Shown: piece by piece, positions 1 to 9,011 of the stretch
How the letters are laid out: every line of letters starts with the position of its first letter
Position numbering within the stretch: position 1 is the stretch's first letter
From: CAZGVV01 sp964529155
GTDB taxonomy: Bacteria > Pseudomonadota > Alphaproteobacteria > Rickettsiales > SXRF01
Direction of reading: 5' to 3'
DNA length: 21,221 bases
Assembly (NCBI GenBank): GCA_964529155.1
Contig: CAZGVV010000036.1
Location: 1 to 21,221, forward strand
Notes under the pieces: model-generated
What the model saw: only the letters and a program-made list of their open reading frames with translations
Told to the model about the DNA's origin: nothing
Databases searched by the model: none
Program-made: the position numbers and the translations under genes

Positions 1-110
1 AGGACGTGCGTGATTTTGTCGCACTGGAAGAAGAAAAAGCCGCCGGCATGAAGGAAATGGCCGATAAGTTTAAGGAAAGTGGCAGCGAGCTTTATCAGAA
101 GGTCAGTTAA
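1..110 (+). CDS. thiC: Phosphomethylpyrimidine synthase ThiC, C-terminal end (partial)
   Basis: Only the last 35 codons are present, read from position 3 to the TAA at 108-110; the gene starts outside the window. The tail begins DVRDF and ends KFKESGSELYQKVS. This matches the ThiC C-terminus, which follows the CxxC...C cluster region with a VRDY segment, then a GM..M...F...G.E.Y stretch. ThiC is a radical-SAM enzyme that makes the hydroxymethylpyrimidine phosphate part of thiamine from aminoimidazole ribotide. The cluster cysteines lie outside the window, so the call rests on this tail alone. The stop overlaps the ATG of the next gene (TAATG), so the two are probably co-transcribed and translationally coupled. 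Confidence 0.8.
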   Translation, partial: DVRDFVALEEEKAAGMKEMADKFKESGSELYQKVS

Positions 111-1105
111 TGCGCTGCCTCACGCTGAGCATTTTGACGAGCGTACTTTTTGCCACCACAGCGATGGCGGATGGGCGAACGTTACTCAACGTGTCCTACG
201 ATCCCACGCGGGAATTTTATCAGGAATATAACGCGCTGTTCACCCGGCATTGGAAAACCAAAACCGGGGAGACGGTGGCGATTCGTCAATCCCACGGCGG
301 TTCGGCGCGGCAGGCGCATGCGGTGATGGATGGGTTGGCGGCCGATGTGGTGACGCTGGCCCTGGCGGCAGATATTGACGCCATTGCACACACAACGCCA
401 TTGATTCCAGCCGGGTGGCAGACACGACTGCCGAATGACAGCACGCCTTATACATCCACTGTGGTGTTTCTGGTGCATAAGGGCAACCCCAAGCATATCA
501 AAGACTGGAACGATCTGGTAAAACCCGGCATGCAGGTGCTGACGCCTAATCCCAAAACATCGGGCGGGGCACGGTGGAATTATTTAGCGGCGCTGGCCTA
601 TGCGTTGGAAGCCAACAATGGGGATGAAAAAAAGGCCACGGAATTTCTGCGTAAACTCTTTGCCAACGTGCCGATTCTGGACACCGGCGCGCGCGGAGCG
701 ACGACGAATTTTATCCGCCGTGGATTGGGTGACGTATTAATCGCCTGGGAAAATGAAGCGCAGCTGGTGGTGAATGGCTCGCTGGGCAGCGGGCAATATG
801 AGATTGTCTATCCCTCACTCAGCATCCGCGCCGAACCGGCGGTGAGCGTGGTGGAAGGCGTGGCACGGGCGCATCATACCGAGGAATTGGCGTGGGATTA
901 TCTCACCTATTTATATTCCCCGGAAGCCCAGGCCATCGCCGCCAACCATTATTACCGGCCATCCGATGAAACCGTGGCGGCAAAATATAAAAACCGTTTT
1001 CCGGATATGCGGATGAAAACCATTGCCGATTTTGGCGGGTGGGACGGCGCAAACAGCAAATATTTCGCTGATGGCGCTATGTTTGACCAGATTTACGGAA
1101 AATAG
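110..1105 (+). CDS. sbp: Periplasmic sulfate-binding protein (Sbp family)
   Basis: This is a 331-residue ABC-transporter substrate-binding protein, the usual size for Sbp/CysP. A signal peptide is visible at residues 1-20 (hydrophobic core LSILTSVLF, cleavage after AMA). Mature-protein hallmarks of sulfate binders are the DVVTLALAADIDAIA segment, YTSTVVFLVHKGNPK, NPKTSGGARWNY and LDTGARGATTNF followed by GDVLIAWENEA. It should bind sulfate or thiosulfate in the periplasm and hand it to a CysTWA permease, but no permease gene is adjacent. The ATG overlaps the thiC stop and has AAGG about 8 bases ahead, which supports this start. Its 3' end overlaps the convergent anmK by 13 bases. The family is clear; the exact ligand is inferred. 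Confidence 0.92.
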   Translation: MRCLTLSILTSVLFATTAMADGRTLLNVSYDPTREFYQEYNALFTRHWKTKTGETVAIRQSHGGSARQAHAVMDGLAADVVTLALAADIDAIAHTTPLIPAGWQTRLPNDSTPYTSTVVFLVHKGNPKHIKDWNDLVKPGMQVLTPNPKTSGGARWNYLAALAYALEANNGDEKKATEFLRKLFANVPILDTGARGATTNFIRRGLGDVLIAWENEAQLVVNGSLGSGQYEIVYPSLSIRAEPAVSVVEGVARAHHTEELAWDYLTYLYSPEAQAIAANHYYRPSDETVAAKYKNRFPDMRMKTIADFGGWDGANSKYFADGAMFDQIYGK

Positions 1106-2166
1106 CGATACACCGTACCGCCACTTATGGGCCGCGATACACCCGTAGTAGACGGTAACGTCAAAGACAGCCCCCGCATACAACGCACAGCAAAATAGGC
1201 GAAGGCCTGGGCTTCCAGCGCGTCTCCGGACCAGCCGTGTTCATCCACCAGCCGCACATTGCCGAGACGATTGGCTAATGCACGCAGCAATGCCGGGTTA
1301 TGACGCCCGCCGCCGCACACATACCAGCAATGCGGTTTTTCCGGGAAGTGCTGCGCGCTTGCTTCAACCGAGCGGGCGGTGAATTCGGTGAGCGTGGCGG
1401 CGGCATTTGGCAGTGAGAGCGCAGCAACGCAGGCGCTGCTGAAATGGTTGCGGTCGAGCGATTTGTGCGGAGGCTCGGCAAAATACGCATCGGCCATCCA
1501 TTGCGTAAGCAGTGCTTCATCCGGCGTGCCTTGCGCGGCGATGCGCCCACCTTCATCGCATTCTGCACCTGTGGAGCGGTGAACAACATCATTGATAAGC
1601 GCGCAACCCGGACCGGTGTCAAAGGCCAGCATTTCACCAGAGCGGCCAATCCAGGTAACATTGGCCACACCACCGATATTTAAAATCGCCGCGGGTTTTG
1701 GCAATGCTTCAGCCAGTGCCGCATGAAAGAGGGGAACCAATGGCGCGCCCTGCCCGCCTGCCGCCATATCGGCCCGGCGGAAATCGCATGCGACATCAAT
1801 GCCGGTTTCCTCAGCAAGCAACGCGCCATTACCGATTTGCCAGGTGATGTGCTCCTTGGGCCGGTGGATAATGGTTTGGCCGTGAAATCCAATGATACGC
1901 ACGTCACGCGGGGCAAGGCCCGATTCTTTTAACAATGCCTGCACCGCGCTCGCGTGGCGCAGCGTCAGTTCATGTTCCACATGCGGGACGTCTTCCTGCC
2001 CGGCGATAGCGGCGCGCAGGCGGGCGCGGAATCCAGCGTCATACGGCAAGGTCAGCCACGGGCCGAATTGCTGAATATGCACGCCGTCTGTTTCTATCAG
2101 CGCCGCGTCTACGCCGTCGAGCGACGTACCGCTCATTAAGCCAAGCGCTAAAACCGTCTCTGCCAT
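1093..2166 (-). CDS. anmK: Anhydro-N-acetylmuramic acid kinase
   Basis: AnmK phosphorylates and hydrates 1,6-anhydro-MurNAc released during peptidoglycan turnover, giving MurNAc-6-phosphate for cytoplasmic cell-wall recycling. The protein has 357 residues, normal for the family. Motifs visible are the phosphate-1 loop GTSLDGVD (13-20), GFHGQT, QIGNGALLAEETG, DFRRADMAAGGQGAPL, NIGGVANVT, FDTGPG and VCGGGRHNP near the C-terminus. I place the start at the ATG at 2166, because the protein then begins MAETVLALGLMSGTS and the start has AGGAG about 9 bases upstream. The frame stays open further upstream into recG, but that stretch lacks family similarity. The recG stop is four bases before this ATG, so it is the last gene of a minus-strand operon. 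Confidence 0.95.
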   Translation of the reverse strand: MAETVLALGLMSGTSLDGVDAALIETDGVHIQQFGPWLTLPYDAGFRARLRAAIAGQEDVPHVEHELTLRHASAVQALLKESGLAPRDVRIIGFHGQTIIHRPKEHITWQIGNGALLAEETGIDVACDFRRADMAAGGQGAPLVPLFHAALAEALPKPAAILNIGGVANVTWIGRSGEMLAFDTGPGCALINDVVHRSTGAECDEGGRIAAQGTPDEALLTQWMADAYFAEPPHKSLDRNHFSSACVAALSLPNAAATLTEFTARSVEASAQHFPEKPHCWYVCGGGRHNPALLRALANRLGNVRLVDEHGWSGDALEAQAFAYFAVRCMRGLSLTLPSTTGVSRPISGGTVYRYFP

Positions 2167-2170
2167 ACCG

Positions 2171-4264
2171 TCATTCTCCTTGGGGATAGCCGTGTAGTCC
2201 GAGTAACATCTGTAGCGCTTTGCCTTCGTCGCTGGCAAGTGCGCTGTCGCGCTCGATCACCGCTTTTGCCTCCTCGCGGGCTTCAGCGATAAGGGTGTAA
2301 TGGGCGGATAGCGATAAAAAACGAAACGTCGGCAGCCCACTTTGGCGTGTGCCAAGCAAATCACCGCCACCGCGTATGCGAAGATCAGCCTCAGCAATGG
2401 CGAGGCCGTCTTGCGATTCGCGCAGCGTGGAGAGGCGCGCGCGCGCTTCTTCCCCGGCTTCGTCGTTGTAGAGCAATACACAAAAAGAAGGTTTGTCACC
2501 ACGCCCAACGCGCCCGCGTAATTGGTGGAGCTGGCTTAAACCGAAACGCTCGGCTTGTTCGATGATGATGATGGTGGCATCGGGCACGTCCACTCCCACT
2601 TCTACCACGGTAGTTGCGACCAGTAAGCGGCATTCGCCGCTGGCAAAGCGGCGCATGTGTTCGTCACGGAGATCGGGTTTCATGCGGCCATGGACCATGC
2701 CTGCTTCAGCACCAAACATCGTGGTAAAAAGGGCGTAACGCGCTACGGTGGCGGCGTCATCCTGTTCACTGTCGATGGCGGGGCAGATCCAGTAGATTTT
2801 TTCGCCGCGTGCCAGCGCCGGCTGAATACGCCCGATCACCTCTTCCACGCGTGAGAGTGGTACAACGCGGGTTTCTACCGGTGTGCGGCCCGCCGGTTTT
2901 TCGCTGAGGAGCGAGCAATCCATATCGCCATACGCGGTCATGGTAAGGCTGCGCGGAATGGGAGTGGCGGTCATTTGCAGAATGTGCGGCGCGGTGTCAC
3001 CGGTGGATTTTTGCAAGAGCGTCATGCGCTGGGCAACACCGAAACGGTGCTGCTCATCGACGATAACCAAGGCCAGCGAATGAAACTGGACTTGCTCCTG
3101 AAATAACGCATGTGTTCCAACCACGATGTGGGCACGACCGTCTTTTATGGCACTTAGGGTTTCTTCACGGGCGCGGCCTTTTTGACTGCCGGTAAGGAGC
3201 GCAATTTCAATATCAAGCGCTGCGCACAGGCGGCGGAAATTTTCGGCATGCTGTTGCGCGATAAGTTCGGTTGGAACCATGAGTGCGGTTTGCAAACCAT
3301 TTTCCGCTGCAGCCAAGGCCGCCATGAGCGCAACCAGGGTTTTCCCGCTGCCGACATCGCCCTGCAGCAACCGCGCCATACGCTTGCCGGAAGCTAAATC
3401 AGCATCGATTTCAGCGATCATGTGTTGCTGACCTGCAGTGAGCGTAAAGGGAAGCCGTGCCAGCAATTGCGGCCTTACCCTGTGGGTGGGGATGATAACG
3501 CGGCCACCACGGGCTTTAACATGGCGACGTAGACGAGCCATGTGCAATTGCCCGGCCAACGCTTCGTCATAGGCCAGCCGCATGCGTGTGGGATGGTCAG
3601 GGGCGAGCATAGCTTCCGATTGGGGGGCGTGGGCGAGCGCAAGGCTGGTTTTCCAGGCGGGGAAATGGTGTTTTTGCAGCATGCCAGGATTGACCCACTC
3701 CGGCAAATCAGGTGTATTTTCCAACACTTGCGCGATTAAGCCCGATAGCCTGCGGTTAGTTAATCCGGCAGTAAGCGGGTAAACCGGTTCCACAATTTGC
3801 ACCTCCGCCAATTGCCCGACAGGGGCGATGATGTCGGGATGAGTCATTTGCAGGCGGTATTCAAAATGCTCGGTCATGCCGCTTACCACTCGCTCTTGCC
3901 CCACGGGTAAGGCGCGCATCAGGTAATCAGTGCTGGCATGGAAAAACACCAATGTCAGATCGCCGGTAGCGTTGGAACAGAGAATTTTATAGGGTTTTTT
4001 TCCGCCACGGGTAGTAGGCGGCATGTGGGATTCTACGCGTACTATAAAGGTTGCGACTACACCGGCGGGCGCGTCACGCAGATCATAGGTTTTACGGCGA
4101 TCTACCAGGTCCACAGGCAAATGAAATAAAAGCTCGCGGATGATGGGAAGCGTTTGCCCCGGCATGACCGGCAGCAATTTGCTAAGGTTTGCGGCAAAGG
4201 CAGGGCCGACGCCCTTTACGCGCGTAACGGGTGAGAAGAGATAATGCAGTGCTTGCGCCCGCAC
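2171..4264 (-). CDS. recG: ATP-dependent DNA helicase RecG
   Basis: RecG remodels stalled replication forks and Holliday junctions by fork reversal. The 697-residue product has the N-terminal wedge/OB region (a VKGVGPAFAANLSKL start typical of RecG, OB fold about 60-155), then a superfamily-2 helicase core. Visible motifs are Walker A GDVGSGKT at 302-309, DEQH at 403-406 (motif II), TATPIPRSL at 432-440 and the QLRGRVGRG motif VI near 580. The start is a GTG at 4264, ten bases after the stop of the PAS/GGDEF gene, with a GCGGG stretch upstream as a modest ribosome-binding site. The order recG, sdhE, mfd is a neighbourhood I know from alphaproteobacteria. Confidence 0.97.
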   Translation of the reverse strand: MRAQALHYLFSPVTRVKGVGPAFAANLSKLLPVMPGQTLPIIRELLFHLPVDLVDRRKTYDLRDAPAGVVATFIVRVESHMPPTTRGGKKPYKILCSNATGDLTLVFFHASTDYLMRALPVGQERVVSGMTEHFEYRLQMTHPDIIAPVGQLAEVQIVEPVYPLTAGLTNRRLSGLIAQVLENTPDLPEWVNPGMLQKHHFPAWKTSLALAHAPQSEAMLAPDHPTRMRLAYDEALAGQLHMARLRRHVKARGGRVIIPTHRVRPQLLARLPFTLTAGQQHMIAEIDADLASGKRMARLLQGDVGSGKTLVALMAALAAAENGLQTALMVPTELIAQQHAENFRRLCAALDIEIALLTGSQKGRAREETLSAIKDGRAHIVVGTHALFQEQVQFHSLALVIVDEQHRFGVAQRMTLLQKSTGDTAPHILQMTATPIPRSLTMTAYGDMDCSLLSEKPAGRTPVETRVVPLSRVEEVIGRIQPALARGEKIYWICPAIDSEQDDAATVARYALFTTMFGAEAGMVHGRMKPDLRDEHMRRFASGECRLLVATTVVEVGVDVPDATIIIIEQAERFGLSQLHQLRGRVGRGDKPSFCVLLYNDEAGEEARARLSTLRESQDGLAIAEADLRIRGGGDLLGTRQSGLPTFRFLSLSAHYTLIAEAREEAKAVIERDSALASDEGKALQMLLGLHGYPQGE

Positions 4265-4274
4265 CTGCGCCCGC

Positions 4275-5168
4275 TTACGCGCTTAATTCGGAAAGCGAGT
4301 TGCCCGTCTGCGTGTCCAGCTGTTCCTCCAGCCGGCTGAGAATGTCTCGCTCTGTGTCCGGGGTGAGCATAGAAAATGCGATGCTTGCGGTCATGGGTAT
4401 AGCCTCGCTTTTAATATTATGCGGAGTAGCGGCAATGAGCCAGCGCAAGCGGTTTAGCACCATACGCGCAGAATCGGGTGTTGTATCCATGAGCAACAGC
4501 GCCAATGTACGCTCGCCGATGCACCCTGCAACGTCATCTCCGCGCAAATTTTGCCGGGCAACAGTAGCGATATGCAGCAAGGCGGCAGAAGCGGCTTCGT
4601 TGTCATGCTGCTCATAAATAGGCGTATATTGATCAAAAGTAACGATAGCGATAGACGCGGTGAGCATGTGTTTATTCACATAATGCCGCATGAATTCGAT
4701 GTCCTTCACGATGGATGGGCGATCAGGCAATTGGGTACGGGGTTCCAGCACTTCATGGCCTTTGAAATTTTCCCGCATAACGGCCCGGAATGCCTCGTTG
4801 CGCCGGCTATCGGCCTGGCTTTGCAGGACTAAGTGGAAGCAATCCCGGCCTCCCACCGGTTCCCCGCGCAGCACTTTCAACCGGTAGGCGATTTCCTTAC
4901 CGTCGCGGTGGAGCACGCAAAAACGCTGTACCTTGGACAAAACCGCACCGACATCATTGCCATCATTTTCAAATTCTACATATTCTTCAAGAAGTTGCCT
5001 TATTCGCTCTGGCAACAAGGTAGTAAAAGGAAGCCCTTGCAGCGCCGCGAATGAATAACCCAAGGCTTCTTCAGCAATCGTATTCATGCCTTGAATGTGT
5101 ACGACACGCTGGTCATTGTCCTGACAGACAGTAATCACAGCATCTGCAGCACGGTAAGCCGGAAACAT
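4275..5168 (-). CDS. PAS-domain protein with a degenerate GGDEF domain
   Basis: The N-terminal half (about residues 5-120) looks like a PAS sensor domain: it has AADAVITVCQDNDQRVVHIQG, then EEALGYSFAALQG and a second PAS strand VLHRDGKEIAYRLKVLRG. The C-terminal half (about 145-280) follows the GGDEF fold: a TQLPDRPSIVKDI opening, IAIVTFDQYTPIYEQHDNEAASAALLHIA, then VLNRLRWLI. The catalytic loop reads IGERT where active diguanylate cyclases have GGDEF/GGEEF, so cyclic-di-GMP synthesis is unlikely. I choose the ATG at 5168 (297 aa), with CAGGG about 11 bases upstream; a TTG at 5231 in the same frame would add 21 unconvincing residues. It is probably the first gene of an operon with recG and anmK, divergent from sdhE. 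The signal it senses is unknown. Confidence 0.75.
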   Translation of the reverse strand: MFPAYRAADAVITVCQDNDQRVVHIQGMNTIAEEALGYSFAALQGLPFTTLLPERIRQLLEEYVEFENDGNDVGAVLSKVQRFCVLHRDGKEIAYRLKVLRGEPVGGRDCFHLVLQSQADSRRNEAFRAVMRENFKGHEVLEPRTQLPDRPSIVKDIEFMRHYVNKHMLTASIAIVTFDQYTPIYEQHDNEAASAALLHIATVARQNLRGDDVAGCIGERTLALLLMDTTPDSARMVLNRLRWLIAATPHNIKSEAIPMTASIAFSMLTPDTERDILSRLEEQLDTQTGNSLSELSA

Positions 5169-5230
5169 CGTTGCGTAATCCCTGGGTGAGGCGTTATATA
5201 GGTCTTTAAGTAGTAGCCGAGGACGATACA

Positions 5231-5542
5231 ATGAACAACCCTAAAGCCGCAATCCTGGACGTTCCCGAATATAGCGCGGAGAGTGTCACCGAGAATGTCG
5301 CATTCAAACGCCTGCGCTTTCGCAGCACGCATCGCGGCTGCAAGGAAATGGATTTGGTACTGGGAACTTTTGCGGATGAGCATCTGGAGGATTTAAGCCC
5401 CACACTGCTTAGCATTTATGGCCGTTTGCTGGACGAATCAGACGCTGATATTTGGGACTGGCTGATGGGAACGCGTGAAATACCCAACCCGGACTATGCA
5501 CCACTGCTTGCACTCATGATCGCTTACCGGCCGAACGCTTAA
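5231..5542 (+). CDS. sdhE: Succinate dehydrogenase flavinylation factor SdhE
   Basis: SdhE (formerly YgfY; Sdh5/SDHAF2 in mitochondria) promotes covalent attachment of FAD to SdhA and related flavoproteins. The 103-residue product carries the diagnostic RGxxE motif as RGCKE at residues 35-39, preceded by KRLRFRSTH and followed by EMDLVLGTFADEHL, and the LLDESDADIWDWLMG segment seen across the family. The N-terminal ~20 residues are longer than in the E. coli protein and not conserved. A GAGG lies about 8 bases before the ATG. The gene is divergent from the PAS/GGDEF protein, and mfd starts 7 bases after its stop, implying a two-gene transcript. Confidence 0.92.
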   Translation: MNNPKAAILDVPEYSAESVTENVAFKRLRFRSTHRGCKEMDLVLGTFADEHLEDLSPTLLSIYGRLLDESDADIWDWLMGTREIPNPDYAPLLALMIAYRPNA

Positions 5543-5549
5543 ATTTTTT

Positions 5550-8500
5550 ATGGTCGCCCCCGCCCCTCACTTGCCGCAGGCAATGTTGCTTGGCCCCGTT
5601 CCCAACGGCGCTGAGGCGGCGGCATTTGTGCATTTACCTGCGGCGCAGGCGATTATTCATGTGGCGGTGAATGACCGGGCATTGGATGCGCTGGCGCAGA
5701 CACTTCCATTTTTTACCGATGCAACGTTGTTGCGCTTCCCGGCGTGGGATTGCTTGCCTTATGACCGCATTTCACCACGCCCGGCGCATATGGCGGAACG
5801 GCTGCGCACCCTGGCAGCGCTGGCGTCATGGAAGAAAGACAAACCGCTGATCGTGCTCACCACGGCCAATGCATTTCTGCAAAAGCTGCCACCGCGCGAG
5901 GCGATTGCCGAAGCGGTGGTGCATGTGGAACCGGGCATGGATATGCCGCTGGCCACGCTGCTTCAGCGCTTGACGCAAAATGGGTATCGCCATGCGGCAC
6001 GGGCAATAGAACCGGGTGAATTTGCGCCACGCGGGGGCATTGTGGATATTATGCCGGCGGGGGAATCGCAAGGCGTGCGGCTGGATTTTTTTGGCGACAC
6101 GCTGGAGAGCATCCGTGCCTACGACCCCCTTACCCAGCGCTCCAGCAATAACCTGCCGGCATTGACGCTGCATCCGGCGAGCGAGGTGATGCTAAGCCCG
6201 GAGCGTATTGCTCATTTCCGTTCGGAATACCGTACGCAATTCGGCGCAATCAGCCGGGAAGACGCGTTGTATGAAGCTATCAGCACCGGCCAGCAATATC
6301 CGGGGATGGAGCATTGGCTGCCACTATTTTACCCGCGCCTGGATCGCCTGGCGGATTATGTGCCAAATGCATTGATTACCTTTGATGCCGAGGCGCAAGT
6401 AGCGCTTCAGGAGCGTCAGGAAGCATTGCTTGATTATTATGCAGCGCGGCGCGAAGGGTTGAACGTGAAGGACGGCGCGCCGTATCACCCCGTTCCACCC
6501 GAGCTGCATTATCTGCTGCCTGCAGATGTGGAACTACTTCTTTCACAACGGAGTGTGGTGGAATTTACGCCGTTTGCGCAGCCGGGAACAAGTGTTTCGA
6601 TTAAGCCCGGGGTAAATCTGGCGGCGGCGCGGCGCACCAGTGAAATTACACCATTTGAACAATTGCGCGACTACAGCGCCGGCCACCGGACCGAAGGCAG
6701 AGCGACGCTACTGGCATGCATGACGGAGGGTTCGCGTGAGCGGCTCAGTGGTTTATTGGCGGCGCAGCATATCCATGCGGTGCGCGTAGAGAATATGCGC
6801 GAAGCGAAGAAAGTGTCCGGCAAAACCATTGGCCTGGCGCTGCTGCCACTGGAACATGGGTTTACCACTGAAAATCTGGCAATCTTAAGTGAAAAAGATC
6901 TGTTCGGCGAAAGCCTGATTCGTACCCGCTCGCGGCGCAAGGCATCGGAGGCGTTTCTGGCGGAAGCGGCGAATTTTAGCCCCGGCGAATTGATTGTGCA
7001 CCGTGAACACGGCATTGGCCGTTTTGATGGCCTGGTGACGCTGGAAGTGCTGGGTGCGCGGCATGATTGCTTGAAATTGGTCTATGAAGGCGATGACAAG
7101 CTCTTTCTGCCGGTGGAAAACATCGAATTGGTGTCACGTTACGGCGCAGAAACCGAAGGTGTAAGCCTGGACAAGCTCGGTGCGGCGTCCTGGCAGGCAC
7201 GCAAAGCACGGATGAAAGAACGTATTCATATCGCTGCGGAAGCATTGCTGAAAACTGCGGCGGAGCGGCAGATGAGGCCGGGCACGGTGTTATCGCAGGA
7301 TGAGCATTACGACACGTTCTGCGCCCGTTTTCCTTTCGCTGAAACCGAAGACCAGCAACGCGCCATTGACGAAGTGCTGGCGGATTTCGATTCCGGCCGG
7401 CCAATGGACCGCCTGGTATGCGGCGATGTAGGTTTTGGCAAAACCGAAGTGGCGCTGCGGGCAGCCTTTGTGGCCACTCATGCCACGCCGAAAGTACAAG
7501 TGGCGCTGATCGTACCGACCACCCTGCTTGCGCGCCAGCATTACCGCAATTTCAAAACACGGTTTGAAGGATTTGGCGTGGAAATACGCCAGCTTTCGCG
7601 CATGGTCCCTGCCCGTCAACAGGCGGAAACGCGGGCGTTACTGGCCGAGGGCAAGGTGGACATTGTAATCGGCACACATGCACTGTTGTCCAAACAGGTG
7701 GAATTTAAACATCTGGGCTTGGTGATTGTGGATGAGGAACAGCATTTTGGCGTGGGACAGAAAGAAAAGCTCAAAGCGTTAAAAGCCGGGGTGCATGTGC
7801 TTACGCTGTCGGCCACGCCAATTCCGCGTACCTTGCAAATGGCAATGAGCGGCGTGCGTGATTTAAGTTTGATCGCTACCCCACCGGTGGACCGTTTGGC
7901 GATTCGCAGCTTCGTAATGCCATGGGATGGCGTCATGCTACGCGAAGCGATTTTGCGGGAACGGCATCGCGGTGGACGCGTGTTTTTTGTGACGCCACGC
8001 GTGGCGGATATTGGCGATTTGAAGGTAAAGCTGGCAACACTGGTACCGGAAATGCGGCTGGCCGTAGCGCATGGGCAAATGACACCAACAGCGCTGGATA
8101 CGGTAATGAATGATTTTTATGATGGGAAGTATGATCTGCTACTCTCCACCGCCATCGTGGAATCAGGGCTGGATATTCCAACTGCCAACACCATCATCAT
8201 TCACCGCGCCGACCGTTTTGGGTTAGCACAGCTTTATCAAATGCGCGGGCGTGTGGGGCGTGGGAAACTTCGCGCCTATGCCTATTTCCTCTTGCCGCAT
8301 GGCCGCGAACTCACACGCGACGCAACGCGGCGCTTAGAAGTGATGCAGTCACTAGATACACTGGGAGCGGGCTTTACTTTGGCCAGCCACGACATGGATA
8401 TTCGTGGTTTTGGAAATTTGGTAGGCGAAGAGCAAAGCGGGCATGTCCGCGAAGTGGGCGTGGAGCTGTATCAACAGATGCTGGAAGAAGCGGTGGCGTC

Positions 8501-9011
8501 GCTAAAAGCGGCGGCACGACATGAAGCGCCGAGCGCGGCCCATGAAGATTGGAGTCCGCAAATTAACCTGCAATTAACTGTATTAATCCCTGATACCTAT
8601 GTCGCAGATTTGGAATTGCGGCTAGGGCTTTATCGCCGTGCAGGCACGCTGGAAACACCGGAAGCGCTGGAAGATTTTTCTGCCGAATTAATTGACCGTT
8701 TTGGACCTTTGCCGGTGGAAGTAGAGCATTTACTTACCACCGTGCGCATCAAGCAATTATGCAAGCAAGCGGGTATTGAGCGCATCGATACCGGGCCGAA
8801 AGGTGCTGTGCTGTCGTTCCGGGAAAGCGCATTGAAAAAACCGGAAGCCTTGCTTGCGCACATTGCGCGAAACCCGACGACGCTTAAATTGCGGCCTGAC
8901 CAGAAACTGGTTGCAATGGGTGAATGGAATGAGCAAAAAAAGATTCAAGCCGTCATGGCGCTCGCCACCACCTTTGCCTCTGTGCAAGCACCCGCTGGAT
9001 CGGGCACGTAA
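5550..9011 (+). CDS. mfd: Transcription-repair coupling factor Mfd
   Basis: Mfd displaces RNA polymerase stalled at lesions and recruits UvrA. The 1153-residue length is normal. Domains in order: a UvrB-like N-terminal module (about 1-330, with FPAWDCLPYDRISP and EPGEFAPRGGIVDI); the CarD-like RNA-polymerase-interacting domain (about 475-545, ELIVHREHGIGRF then LKLVYEGDDKLFLPVENIELVSRY); an SF2 translocase with Walker A GDVGFGKT (625-632), DEEQ (728-731), TLSATPIPRTL and QMRGRVGRG; and a C-terminal TRCF domain. Motif II is DEEQHFG rather than the DEEHRFG of E. coli. The start is uncertain: the ATG at 5550 has no good ribosome-binding site, and an ATG at 5583 with GCAGG close upstream is an alternative. 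Confidence 0.97.
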   Translation: MVAPAPHLPQAMLLGPVPNGAEAAAFVHLPAAQAIIHVAVNDRALDALAQTLPFFTDATLLRFPAWDCLPYDRISPRPAHMAERLRTLAALASWKKDKPLIVLTTANAFLQKLPPREAIAEAVVHVEPGMDMPLATLLQRLTQNGYRHAARAIEPGEFAPRGGIVDIMPAGESQGVRLDFFGDTLESIRAYDPLTQRSSNNLPALTLHPASEVMLSPERIAHFRSEYRTQFGAISREDALYEAISTGQQYPGMEHWLPLFYPRLDRLADYVPNALITFDAEAQVALQERQEALLDYYAARREGLNVKDGAPYHPVPPELHYLLPADVELLLSQRSVVEFTPFAQPGTSVSIKPGVNLAAARRTSEITPFEQLRDYSAGHRTEGRATLLACMTEGSRERLSGLLAAQHIHAVRVENMREAKKVSGKTIGLALLPLEHGFTTENLAILSEKDLFGESLIRTRSRRKASEAFLAEAANFSPGELIVHREHGIGRFDGLVTLEVLGARHDCLKLVYEGDDKLFLPVENIELVSRYGAETEGVSLDKLGAASWQARKARMKERIHIAAEALLKTAAERQMRPGTVLSQDEHYDTFCARFPFAETEDQQRAIDEVLADFDSGRPMDRLVCGDVGFGKTEVALRAAFVATHATPKVQVALIVPTTLLARQHYRNFKTRFEGFGVEIRQLSRMVPARQQAETRALLAEGKVDIVIGTHALLSKQVEFKHLGLVIVDEEQHFGVGQKEKLKALKAGVHVLTLSATPIPRTLQMAMSGVRDLSLIATPPVDRLAIRSFVMPWDGVMLREAILRERHRGGRVFFVTPRVADIGDLKVKLATLVPEMRLAVAHGQMTPTALDTVMNDFYDGKYDLLLSTAIVESGLDIPTANTIIIHRADRFGLAQLYQMRGRVGRGKLRAYAYFLLPHGRELTRDATRRLEVMQSLDTLGAGFTLASHDMDIRGFGNLVGEEQSGHVREVGVELYQQMLEEAVASLKAAARHEAPSAAHEDWSPQINLQLTVLIPDTYVADLELRLGLYRRAGTLETPEALEDFSAELIDRFGPLPVEVEHLLTTVRIKQLCKQAGIERIDTGPKGAVLSFRESALKKPEALLAHIARNPTTLKLRPDQKLVAMGEWNEQKKIQAVMALATTFASVQAPAGSGT

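Noticed and set aside
2167..2238. Longer AnmK start at 2238
   Set aside because: The extension lies inside recG, and the conserved AnmK start follows a good ribosome-binding site at 2166.
5169..5231. TTG start at 5231 for the PAS/GGDEF gene
   Set aside because: It would share bases with the sdhE ATG and add 21 residues without PAS similarity. The ATG at 5168 has a ribosome-binding site and sits directly before the PAS domain.
5550..9011. Several long open frames antisense or out of frame to mfd, recG and the KdpD-like gene
   Set aside because: They show no recognisable motifs or ribosome-binding sites and overlap genes whose products are unambiguous.
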